A DNA stretch of 64,000 nt from Bacillota bacterium (GTDB lineage Bacteria; Bacillota; Clostridia; Lachnospirales; Lachnospiraceae): positions 248,001 to 312,000 of the forward strand of contig JAEWJZ010000028.1 in the NCBI GenBank assembly GCA_023386315.1, in the 5' to 3' direction. Shown here piece by piece: positions 34,668 to 42,076 of the stretch (positions are counted from its first letter, which is position 1; each line of letters opens with the position of its first letter). Under the pieces are notes generated by a model, which did no database searches, was not told the origin of the DNA, and worked only from the letters and a program-made list of their open reading frames with translations. The position numbers were made by a program, and so were the translations under genes.

Positions 34668-35825
34668 TCATTGGATCTGATCAATCCAGTTAAGCATGAC
34701 ATTTGCCGCCAGCCCCAGATTCCCAATCTGGCAATGGGTATCGGCTGTTTCTTCCGAAGTAAACATACGCGCAGTAAGAGAGCGGACTTTTGTCAATGTT
34801 AAAATCTGATCTGTAAACTGTTTTATCGGAACATAATGATCATTTTGTCCTGCAAGAAGAAGTACATCCTGTGTTATTAAATGTGAAATGGCCTTTGAAT
34901 TATAAGAAAGCATTTTATGGAAAAATTCATAAGGAGATATACTGCCGGTTATATGCATTCCCTGCATAATACCCCATTCCATCATTAGATTCTGTTCCGC
35001 CAGCTTTTTAAGTACTGTGTTAACTTCTTCCATTTTTTCATGAACCATCATGTCTTTAAAGGTATCTCTGAAAACAGGGTCGATTTGATGAGTCAATACA
35101 TCAAAAAAGTCCGTTAAAATATCATATGCAATCACTCTTTTCACTCTTTTTTCATATGCTGCAGCCCTTAAGGATAAATAACCGCCAAGTGACATACCGA
35201 TCAATGTGACATCATTCAGCCGGAAATAATCAAGAATTGATTTTACAGGCTTTTCCCATTCATGTGTCATTGGTATTTTATAATCCTCCAATGCCCTGCC
35301 CTGACCTGGCCCGTCAAAACAGATAACATCATATCCGGCATCTTTAAATATCATAGTCATCAGAAAAAGCTCTTCTACATAGCTGTCGAAACCTCCGAAA
35401 AAAACAACGGTGCTTTTCGGGTTTTCAGGCGATATACGGTAAGCTGAGAGATAACCATTCTGATATGGAATCATATAGTGCTGGTTTTCTGAGATCCCAT
35501 AAAAATCACAGGTAAGAGATATAAAACGTTTGCGTAACTTTTTTTTGTCCGGATTAGAATCTGGCATATAAAACTCAGCACCACGGAAATAATAGGCAGC
35601 CTTTAACTTTTCATTTTTTTCAAGAGAAATTCCCCCAAGCTCAATAAACGATTTAATTAAATCGCTATATGAATGAATTGCATTACTGGCAATGCGCATT
35701 TCATCCAGCATAGTTTTATCGTTTGTCCAATTGTAAAATCGATTCATTTGAAAATTAACGCTTGGGTCTGAATGCAAATTATAAAGTCCTACCGGAAAAT
35801 CGTTTGTTGTCCATGTTTTTGTCAT
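34668..35825 (-). CDS. Alpha/beta hydrolase (FrsA/DHPON hydrolase-like)
   Basis: A 385-aa protein. A helical N-terminal cap region (about 1-125) precedes a canonical hydrolase domain: VVFFGGFDSYVEELFLM, FDGPGQGRALE, nucleophile GMSLGGYLSLRAA, acid in LAGQNDHYVP and His near the C-terminus (ADTHCQIGN). Similar proteins cleave C-C or ester bonds of small molecules; the substrate is unknown. AAAGGAG is the RBS. It is divergent from a TetR gene whose likely operator sits on its promoter. Confidence 0.83.
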   Translation of the reverse strand: MTKTWTTNDFPVGLYNLHSDPSVNFQMNRFYNWTNDKTMLDEMRIASNAIHSYSDLIKSFIELGGISLEKNEKLKAAYYFRGAEFYMPDSNPDKKKLRKRFISLTCDFYGISENQHYMIPYQNGYLSAYRISPENPKSTVVFFGGFDSYVEELFLMTMIFKDAGYDVICFDGPGQGRALEDYKIPMTHEWEKPVKSILDYFRLNDVTLIGMSLGGYLSLRAAAYEKRVKRVIAYDILTDFFDVLTHQIDPVFRDTFKDMMVHEKMEEVNTVLKKLAEQNLMMEWGIMQGMHITGSISPYEFFHKMLSYNSKAISHLITQDVLLLAGQNDHYVPIKQFTDQILTLTKVRSLTARMFTSEETADTHCQIGNLGLAANVMLNWIDQIQ

Positions 35826-35840
35826 ATTGAAAACTCCTTT

Positions 35841-35887
35841 CTTGTTTGAACAAGTAGTAGTATAATAGAGCCAAATTATATATTCAA
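35841..35887 (-). promoter_or_regulatory. Hydrolase promoter with TetR-type operator
   Basis: Minus strand -35 TTGAAT (35887-35882), 17-bp spacer, -10 TATACT (35864-35859). The palindrome CTTGTT-TG-AACAAG (35841-35854) lies directly after the -10, where a bound TetR dimer would block transcription. Confidence 0.6.
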
Positions 35888-35974
35888 TGATGGATAAAAT
35901 AGAATTTGCAGTTTATGCAACGAATCTTCTGTAATTGTTGATTATGTACGAAACAATAGATAGGTGGGGTGAAA

Positions 35975-36553
35975 ATGTCTAATGAAAATGATCTGAGGAT
36001 TATAAAGACACGCAGGCTGATAAGGGATGCATTTGTAGAACTGCTGGATATAAAGGGTTTTAGCGGAATAACAATAAATAATATTGCAGACAGGGCAATG
36101 ATTAACCGGTCTACCTTCTACCTTCATTATACCGATAAATATGATCTTTTGCAGCACACAATGGAGGAAGCCATGCAAAATATAATGCAGCTGGTGGCTC
36201 CTGAGACGCATATTACTGATGGGAAACTTGAATATGACAGCTTTGTACAAAATATAAGCTCCATTCTCAAGACAGTTGAACGTGATGCTATGCTTTATAA
36301 AATAATTTTAAATGATAAAGAAATGTCAGGAATAAGCAAAAAATTTGAGAATGCATTCATTGAGAAGCTTGACATTTGTTTTCCGGATCATATTTTAATT
36401 TCAAGAGATTTATTTTTAGAGATGATCACTTCGCTGTATATGTCAGTCATAAAATGGTGGTTAAATAATGATATGAAATACTCACCAGATTTTATGGCAG
36501 AACAGTTAGTTAAATTATTGGTAGCAGGACCGACTAAGTCCATTGGGATTTAA
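35975..36553 (+). CDS. TetR/AcrR-family regulator
   Basis: A 192-aa regulator. The N-terminal HTH is complete (IKTRRLIRDAFVELLDIKGF, then TINNIADRAMINRSTFYLHY). The C-terminal ligand domain (about 75-190) resembles the TetR_C group that follows DhaS-like regulators. ATG 35975 is chosen; an in-frame GTG at 35969 lies too near the GGTGGGG element. It is divergent from the hydrolase at 34668 and probably its repressor. Confidence 0.87.
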   Translation: MSNENDLRIIKTRRLIRDAFVELLDIKGFSGITINNIADRAMINRSTFYLHYTDKYDLLQHTMEEAMQNIMQLVAPETHITDGKLEYDSFVQNISSILKTVERDAMLYKIILNDKEMSGISKKFENAFIEKLDICFPDHILISRDLFLEMITSLYMSVIKWWLNNDMKYSPDFMAEQLVKLLVAGPTKSIGI

Positions 36554-36614
36554 AGTGGGTCCAGGAAGTATTCGGATGGATTTCGGATAAAAGTTTGGAC
36601 TTTAGGGGGTATAT

Positions 36615-37367
36615 ATGAATACTGATTTTATAAACTTAACAACAGAAAACCTTGCAGGTGAGCATTTATGCTGCATTATCCGAAGTAAAAAAATGCATCC
36701 CGGGGTTGAAGCAAAGCGGCAATGGCTCTCGGACCGGTTAAAGGAAGGGCATGTCTTTAGAAAGTTAAATGAGAAGGCGACAGTCTTTATTGAATATGCC
36801 CCTCTTGAAACCGCCTGGGTTCCCATAATCGGAGATAACTATTATTATGTGTATTGCCTGTGGGTATCTGGCAGCTGCAAAGGGAAGGGGTATGGGAGAA
36901 TGCTGATGGAGTATTGTCTTGCAGATGCCAAAGAAAATGGTAAGTCGGGTATTTGTATGCTTGGAGCAAATAAGCAGAAAGCTTGGCTTTCTGATCAGAC
37001 CTTCGCGAAAAAGTTCGGTTTTGAAGTTGTTGATACTACCGAACAGGGATATGAATTACTTGCCCTTTCATTTGATGGAACAACTCCCAGGTTTGCTCAA
37101 AACGTTAAAAATCATGGTATCGAAAAAGAAGAGCTTACAATTTACTATGATATGCAATGCCCCTATATCTGTCAAAATCTAGAGACGGTAAAGCAGTATT
37201 GCGAAATAAATGAAGTTTCGATAACTGTCATTCCGGTGGATACGCTGCAAAAAGCAAAAGAACTGCCTTGCGTTTTTAATAACTGGGGTGTGTTTTATAA
37301 AGGTAAATTTCAGACGGTGAATTTATTAGATGCCGCCAGTTTAAAACGAATATTGAAAAACGAGTAA
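36615..37367 (+). CDS. GNAT acetyltransferase with YoaP-like domain (paralogue)
   Basis: A 250-aa protein of the same length and layout as the gene at 11777: GNAT domain with GKGYGRMLMEYC and the YoaP-like half starting YYDMQCPYICQNLETVKQYC. The start is strikingly similar (NLTTENLAGEHLCCII). Here it stands alone, without the toroid and C_GCAxxG_C_C partners of the first copy. TTAGGGGGT is the RBS; a terminator follows. Confidence 0.85.
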   Translation: MNTDFINLTTENLAGEHLCCIIRSKKMHPGVEAKRQWLSDRLKEGHVFRKLNEKATVFIEYAPLETAWVPIIGDNYYYVYCLWVSGSCKGKGYGRMLMEYCLADAKENGKSGICMLGANKQKAWLSDQTFAKKFGFEVVDTTEQGYELLALSFDGTTPRFAQNVKNHGIEKEELTIYYDMQCPYICQNLETVKQYCEINEVSITVIPVDTLQKAKELPCVFNNWGVFYKGKFQTVNLLDAASLKRILKNE

Positions 37368-37379
37368 TTAAGAGAATGA

Positions 37380-37416
37380 AAGGCAAAAACCGATAAAAAT
37401 ATGGTTTTTGCCTTAT
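37380..37416 (+). terminator. Terminator after the GNAT-YoaP paralogue
   Basis: A perfect 12-bp stem (AAGGCAAAAACC at 37380-37391 with 37403-37414) and a weak T/A tail. Confidence 0.65.
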
Positions 37417-37567
37417 TATATATGTGGACATTTACAGATCTGGCAGAATGGACAGAATTTGATAAAAATAGTCGAGAAAAAATTAAGATAAATGCTATTA
37501 TTATATGGGAGGGTTCCAGTTATTGATTCCTGTCATGTGATATAAATAAGAGAAGGAGTGTGTTAAT

Positions 37568-37963
37568 ATGGCAAATATATTTAAGAATGTTGACTGTATT
37601 GAGCTTTATGTTTCTGACTTAGACAAAGGAATACAATATTATTGTGACAGTATGGGGTTAAAGCTTCTTTGGCGTAATGCGGAAATGGTCGGACTGGGAA
37701 TGGAGAATGATATTACCGAAATAGTTTTACAATGCCAAAGAAAACAGGTTCTTGTCGATATAAAGGTGGAATCTGTGGACGAATCCATTGAAAAAATCAA
37801 AGAAGCCGGCGGAACAGTAGAATATGGTCCGTTTGATGTGCCCATCGGACGCTGCGCGGTGATCCTTGATAAATGGGATAACAAATATGTGATACTGGAT
37901 ATGACAAAGGGCAGATATGCAACAGATGAATATGGAAATGTAACCGGCGTAAGGAAAGAGTAA
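37568..37963 (+). CDS. VOC-family (glyoxalase-fold) protein
   Basis: A 131-aa single protein with two beta-alpha-beta-beta-beta modules. It begins CIELYVSDLDKGIQYYCDSM, and the second module contains GGTVEYGPFDVPIGRCAVIL. The family covers glyoxalases, epimerases and antibiotic-binding proteins; the role here cannot be told. GAAGGAG is the RBS. It is the last plus-strand gene before the bidirectional terminator that separates the mosaic region from the agr cluster. Confidence 0.83.
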   Translation: MANIFKNVDCIELYVSDLDKGIQYYCDSMGLKLLWRNAEMVGLGMENDITEIVLQCQRKQVLVDIKVESVDESIEKIKEAGGTVEYGPFDVPIGRCAVILDKWDNKYVILDMTKGRYATDEYGNVTGVRKE

Positions 37964-38107
37964 TAACAGATTAGTTGTATTGAGGGAAATATTTTAGTTG
38001 TATCCATAGACAGGCTTCTGTGGATGAGAGTTTGTGCCATGGAGGTTGAGAAGTACAAAAAGGATTTGGACTTAATGAAAGAAGTTAATAATGAAGGAAG
38101 AGCTTAG

Positions 38108-38139
38108 ACGAAAACCCTCAGTACGCTGAGGGTTTTCGT
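38108..38139. terminator. Bidirectional UACG-tetraloop terminator
   Basis: A perfect 14-bp stem (38108-38121 with 38126-38139) with a TACG loop; AAAA and TTTT in the arms give U-tracts on both strands. It lies between converging VOC and fdhD genes. Confidence 0.85.
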
Positions 38140-38146
38140 ATTGAAC

Positions 38147-38956
38147 TCATTCAAAGAGAAGCCTTTGTTCATTGGCATACAAATTCATCTTGGTTCCTCT
38201 TGCAAAACCAGCCAGAGTTACATTGTATTTCTGGGCCATTTCAATAGCTACATCTGTGGGAACCGAGCGGGCCACCAGGATGGGAATTTTTGCTTTTATA
38301 ATTTTTAAGATCATATCATTGGGGACTCTGCCACTGGTTATGAGAACGGTTTTAGTCAGGTCAATGTTGTGGTCAATGGCGAAGCCCAGGACCTTATCCA
38401 CGGCATTATGTCTGCCAATATCCTCCATCAGATAGAGCAGCCCACGGTCATTATACAATGCACAGGAATGGATTCCCCTGGTTGTTTTATAGATGTCACT
38501 GCCTTTTTGAAAGTCGTTCATATAAGATAAAACCGTTGAAAAGGTAATGGTAAAAGAGCGTTCCAGCGGAGACAGATCTCCATCGTTTATAAGATAATAA
38601 GCGATAGAATGCTGTTTTCCACAGGCAGTGGTAACTGTGCGGATTCCTTCAGTTGCCTCAATCATATCTTTAAATATATCGTTTCTGGTTAATTTCACAA
38701 ATGCTTTTCCCTGGTCTTCTTCGATTTCAATGGATATTATTTCTGATAATCCGTGAATAATCCCTTCCGTAAATAAATTCCCGAGAACTAGTTCGTGTAA
38801 ATTCTTATGGGTGCAGATCAGGTTAACATAACGAACGCCGTTTACGTAGATGGCTAACTTGTATTCGACGAGGATCTGCTGAGGTTCTTCCGACTGTGTA
38901 TCACTGCAGCATACTAAAATTTTATAATTTTTACTGATGTGATTTGTATCTGGCAT
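38147..38956 (-). CDS. fdhD: FdhD, formate dehydrogenase accessory sulfurtransferase
   Basis: A 269-aa cytosolic protein that passes sulfur from IscS-type desulfurases to the Mo/W-bis-PGD cofactor of formate dehydrogenase. Family motifs are seen in GIHSCALY, EDIGRHNAVDKVLG and SGRVPNDMILK. The Cys loop reads TTACGKQ, a single Cys rather than CxxC. I chose ATG 38956 with AAAAGGAG 6 nt upstream. It starts only 30 nt after agrC with no terminator between, so it belongs to the agrA-agrC transcript, an unexpected partner. Confidence 0.88.
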   Translation of the reverse strand: MPDTNHISKNYKILVCCSDTQSEEPQQILVEYKLAIYVNGVRYVNLICTHKNLHELVLGNLFTEGIIHGLSEIISIEIEEDQGKAFVKLTRNDIFKDMIEATEGIRTVTTACGKQHSIAYYLINDGDLSPLERSFTITFSTVLSYMNDFQKGSDIYKTTRGIHSCALYNDRGLLYLMEDIGRHNAVDKVLGFAIDHNIDLTKTVLITSGRVPNDMILKIIKAKIPILVARSVPTDVAIEMAQKYNVTLAGFARGTKMNLYANEQRLLFE

Positions 38957-38986
38957 GGTATTCTCCTTTTCTCGCAAAACTTGTGG

Positions 38987-40321
38987 TTAGTAAGCTTCAT
39001 CAGGCAGATATAACAGAACATTTACTGTAAAGAGGCCTTTTTTTCCTTCCTGAGGTTCGCCGTAATTACATTCAAAAACTCCGTTATATTTTTTGATGGT
39101 ATGATTAACGGAATTCAGCCCGATTCCATGCCAGGTCTTGTCTTTTTTTGTAGAGTATGGTTTTCCGTCTTTAATACTTAGCTGGGAGGAATCATAGGTA
39201 TTTACCACCTGTATAGTAAGAACACCGTGGAGAGCAGAGACATGGATGAGAATCTCCCTTTGTTCTCTTGGAAGTTTAATACAGGCTTCCAGTGCATTGT
39301 CTAAAAGGTTTCCTAAAATAATGGTGAGGTCCATCTTATCTATGTCAAGAATTTTGGGCAGATGGATATTTACATCCGTTTTAACATAAAAATGCTTGGA
39401 TAGATAAAGCTTATTGTTAATTAATGCATCAACAACGGGGTGCCCGCTGTTGATCCCGGCTTCCTGGACTTTTACATTGACCGTAAGCTTTTTTATATAT
39501 TCGATCAATACTGCGTTTTGCCCCTGTTCAGCCAGACCGGATATGGCTGCCAGATGATTGTGCAGGTTATGACGGTCTTCCCGCAGACTTTTTTGAAACC
39601 GCTGGATCAGAACCGATTGCTTTTCGTAGGCAGCGTTCTGCTGAGAGAGCAGAAGATTCTCATACTTTAAATTCTCTTCCAGCAATAGCTTATCATATAA
39701 GTAAAACAGTAAAATATTAATGACCAGCATAACAAGAGTTGCACTTGCCAATAAAAATGAAGATTCATTCTGATTGGAGAATATCTCTAATGTCATACTG
39801 TTTAAGATATAGATACTTCCCGCAGGAATTAAAAACATAGCCAGCCAGCGAAGCGGTTTAATATCTGCGTTATAAATCTCCTGTTTATAAAAAAAGACTT
39901 TACTCCATTTAACCAGACCAAACATCATAGTATTTGATAAGATGATTCCAAAGATTACAAAATGGTCCTGTTGTATTATGGTTTTAAAAGAAGCTCCAAT
40001 AAAAAGAACGAGTGCTGCCGCCGTACAATCTTCGCTTGTAAGAGACAGGATATAAATAAAAGAAGCAGCAAGGAGGCGCTTAAATACTGAAGTTTTATAC
40101 AAAAAACAAATTACAAAAAAGGAAGTCAGATTAAATGCGATATTTAAAGTCGGATTGAATATATTAAAATACAGATATGCCCCTGCAAGATAGTATGCCG
40201 TATAAGCAATTCCAATGACCCAGACGGGGGCCTTCCTTTTTTTGAGGAATGTATCAATAAAATCATATATCACATAAGTTCGAAGGATATTCATAAATAA
40301 ATATGTAATGATTACGTTCAT
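38987..40321 (-). CDS. agrC: AgrC-like sensor histidine kinase (GHKL)
   Basis: A 444-aa membrane kinase. The N-terminal half has about six hydrophobic segments (residues 1-205). The cytosolic half has the dimerisation/His region REDRHNLHNHLAAISGLAEQ and a GHKL ATPase (ILGNLLDNALEACIKLP; GIGLNSVNHTIKKYNG). This is the layout of receptors for cyclic AIPs. It overlaps agrA by 4 nt, so the two are translationally coupled. The adjacent agrD/agrB genes make its ligand very probably the CGHIY peptide. Confidence 0.87.
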   Translation of the reverse strand: MNVIITYLFMNILRTYVIYDFIDTFLKKRKAPVWVIGIAYTAYYLAGAYLYFNIFNPTLNIAFNLTSFFVICFLYKTSVFKRLLAASFIYILSLTSEDCTAAALVLFIGASFKTIIQQDHFVIFGIILSNTMMFGLVKWSKVFFYKQEIYNADIKPLRWLAMFLIPAGSIYILNSMTLEIFSNQNESSFLLASATLVMLVINILLFYLYDKLLLEENLKYENLLLSQQNAAYEKQSVLIQRFQKSLREDRHNLHNHLAAISGLAEQGQNAVLIEYIKKLTVNVKVQEAGINSGHPVVDALINNKLYLSKHFYVKTDVNIHLPKILDIDKMDLTIILGNLLDNALEACIKLPREQREILIHVSALHGVLTIQVVNTYDSSQLSIKDGKPYSTKKDKTWHGIGLNSVNHTIKKYNGVFECNYGEPQEGKKGLFTVNVLLYLPDEAY

Positions 40322-41055
40322 CTGTCATCTTCCTTATTTTTCCTGAGCTGCAAATAGTTAGCCCTTATTTTCTTCCTTTTAGGGCCGCTGATTGCCAGTT
40401 CAGCGTCATTAGACATGATTGCTTTCTCATAAGAGATCTGCCTGATATGATAATAATTGATCAAAATGGAATGATGAATTAATAAAAATCCTTTTGTTTC
40501 TAATTTCTTAGATACCTCCGTTAGTTTTCCATAGAAAATATAGCTGATGTCTTTTGTTATTACATTGATTTTATGACCTTTGGATATTTCTAAATAGATA
40601 ATATCCTCAATGGGAATATTACAATGTCCTCTGGTAATATCCTTAAAACAAAAAAAATCATCCCGTATTTCACTTAACCGTTTACAGGCACTTAAAAGAT
40701 CTTTTTTAAAAAGCTCAGGATCAATGGGCTTTGACAAAAAGCGAAAAGTGTCTAAGCAGAAAACTTCTTTTGCCCGGTTATCATAGGAAGAAATGTAGAT
40801 AATAATTGTTTTTTTAATTTTAAAATAGTGCCGTAATCTTTCCCCGGCCTCAATGCCGTTCATACCATTCATACTGATATCCAGAAATGCCAAATCATAA
40901 AAAGTACCTCCTTTTAGTTTTTCACACAAACTCTCCCCTGATGTGAAAGAATCGGTTAAGTAAGAGATTTGTGCCACTGATAATGTGCTTTTTATCATGG
41001 ATTTAATCTGCTCAATAAATATGGGCTCGTCATCACAGATCGCAATTTTAATCAT
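40318..41055 (-). CDS. agrA: AgrA-like LytTR response regulator
   Basis: A 245-aa regulator: receiver domain (1-125; IAICDDEPIF, phosphorylatable Asp in LAFLDISMNGMNG) and LytTR DNA-binding domain (about 140-240). LytTR regulators bind paired direct repeats near promoters. ATG 41055 is chosen as the normal REC start, with AAGGAG 12 nt upstream; the open frame extends further without an RBS. It is first gene of the minus-strand agrA-agrC-fdhD unit and divergent from agrD by 228 bp. Confidence 0.88.
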   Translation of the reverse strand: MIKIAICDDEPIFIEQIKSMIKSTLSVAQISYLTDSFTSGESLCEKLKGGTFYDLAFLDISMNGMNGIEAGERLRHYFKIKKTIIIYISSYDNRAKEVFCLDTFRFLSKPIDPELFKKDLLSACKRLSEIRDDFFCFKDITRGHCNIPIEDIIYLEISKGHKINVITKDISYIFYGKLTEVSKKLETKGFLLIHHSILINYYHIRQISYEKAIMSNDAELAISGPKRKKIRANYLQLRKNKEDDR

Positions 41056-41181
41056 GATATTCTCTGTCTCCTTCCATTCTTTTACTAGATAACATTTTAA
41101 CACAGTAATGTTAAAAAAAGTAGAAAAAAAGTGCGGAAAAAAGAGAGGAAAAAAGAAATATAAGAGAATTTGCTTATTTTT

Positions 41182-41254
41182 ACAGAGAAAATGAAAAGAT
41201 ATTTCACAGCAAAAAAGGTTGTGCTATACTATGCGAAATTAAGTAACTTAATTT
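41182..41254 (+). promoter_or_regulatory. Promoter of agrD-agrB and the biosynthetic operon
   Basis: -10 TATACT (41225-41230) with a poor -35 TTTCAC (41202-41207), 17-bp spacer. ACAG-centred repeats at 41182 and 41206 lie on and above the -35, compatible with an AgrA-activated promoter. A perfect palindrome AAATTAAGT-A-ACTTAATTT (41236-41254) covers the start-site region. Confidence 0.5.
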
Positions 41255-41283
41255 AATATTCTAATACAAAGGAGTGTATAAAA

Positions 41284-41427
41284 ATGAAAAAATTATCTGT
41301 TATTATGGGAAACATGGTGTCTGGTCTTGCTCTTATTTCCGCAGTGACAACAAGTAATGTGGCGTGTGGACATATTTATTATCAGCCAGAGTTGCCAAAA
41401 GAAGTAAAGAAATTAAGAAAATTTTAA
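41284..41427 (+). CDS. agrD: AgrD-like cyclic lactone autoinducer precursor
   Basis: A 47-aa peptide. An amphipathic/hydrophobic leader (MKKLSVIMGNMVSGLALISA) is followed by VACGHIY and the acidic-proline tail YQPELPKEVKKLRKF. Aligned on Cys with S. aureus AgrD-I (CDFIM then DEVEVPKEL), the ring would be C-G-H-I-Y, thiolactone-closed, and the PKE element coincides exactly. AgrB removes the tail and cyclises; a second protease trims the leader. AAAGGAG sits 8 nt upstream. The stop is 4 nt before agrB. Confidence 0.88.
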   Translation: MKKLSVIMGNMVSGLALISAVTTSNVACGHIYYQPELPKEVKKLRKF

Positions 41428-41431
41428 TGCT

Positions 41432-42076
41432 ATGGTCAGTAAATTAAGCAATATGATAGCTGATCAGCTGATCTCAATGGGGAGTTTTAAGAAAGAGGAC
41501 AGGGCTGTTTATCAGTTTGGCCTTGAGATGCTGTTACTGAATATTTTTAACATTTTAACCGCAGCTTTAATAGGAGCTGCAATGGGGCAGATACTGGAAA
41601 GCTTTCTATTTCTGGCACTTTTCATTCCTCTTCGCTGCCATGCGGGAGGGTATCATGCAGGTAATCCATTCCTGTGTTATTTAATGTCGAATGCGGTAAT
41701 CGTTTTCATTCTCCTGCTATTGCGCACCCCTCCCGAAATGGTGGAACGGGGCGCAGGTCTGGTTTTTCTGATTCTGTCCTCTTGCATGGTGGCATTTCTG
41801 GCTCCTGTAGAAAACTTAAATAAACCTTTAGATGAAGTGGAGAAAAAAGTTTATGGAATCCGTACCCGAATCGTACTGGTAATAGAAGTGCTTATTGGTC
41901 TTGTGTGCTATGCGGCCGCCTGTTTCCAGGGAGTATGGATTGTTCTACTCACCATTGTTCTCATGGTGATAACTGAAATTTTGGGACTTATGCAAAATAC
42001 CTATACCCGCAGCCGCACTCCGGAAAAAACAGGCGGATACAGCAAGGAGGCTGGTGATCGTGGAAGATATTCATGA
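41432..42076 (+). CDS. agrB: AgrB-like AIP processing/cyclising protease
   Basis: A 214-aa membrane cysteine endopeptidase with about five to six hydrophobic segments. The catalytic pair is in PLRCHAGGYHAGNPFLCYL: His75 and Cys82, seven apart as in S. aureus AgrB (His77/Cys84). It cleaves the AgrD C-terminal tail and forms the thiolactone. It is translationally coupled to agrD and overlaps the aldehyde oxidoreductase gene, so quorum-signal production and the biosynthetic genes share one transcript. Confidence 0.9.
   Translation: MVSKLSNMIADQLISMGSFKKEDRAVYQFGLEMLLLNIFNILTAALIGAAMGQILESFLFLALFIPLRCHAGGYHAGNPFLCYLMSNAVIVFILLLLRTPPEMVERGAGLVFLILSSCMVAFLAPVENLNKPLDEVEKKVYGIRTRIVLVIEVLIGLVCYAAACFQGVWIVLLTIVLMVITEILGLMQNTYTRSRTPEKTGGYSKEAGDRGRYS

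Noticed and set aside
38018..38107. Short plus-strand ORF ending NNEGRA before the bidirectional terminator
   Set aside because: No RBS and too short to identify; it may be a gene tail but cannot be supported.
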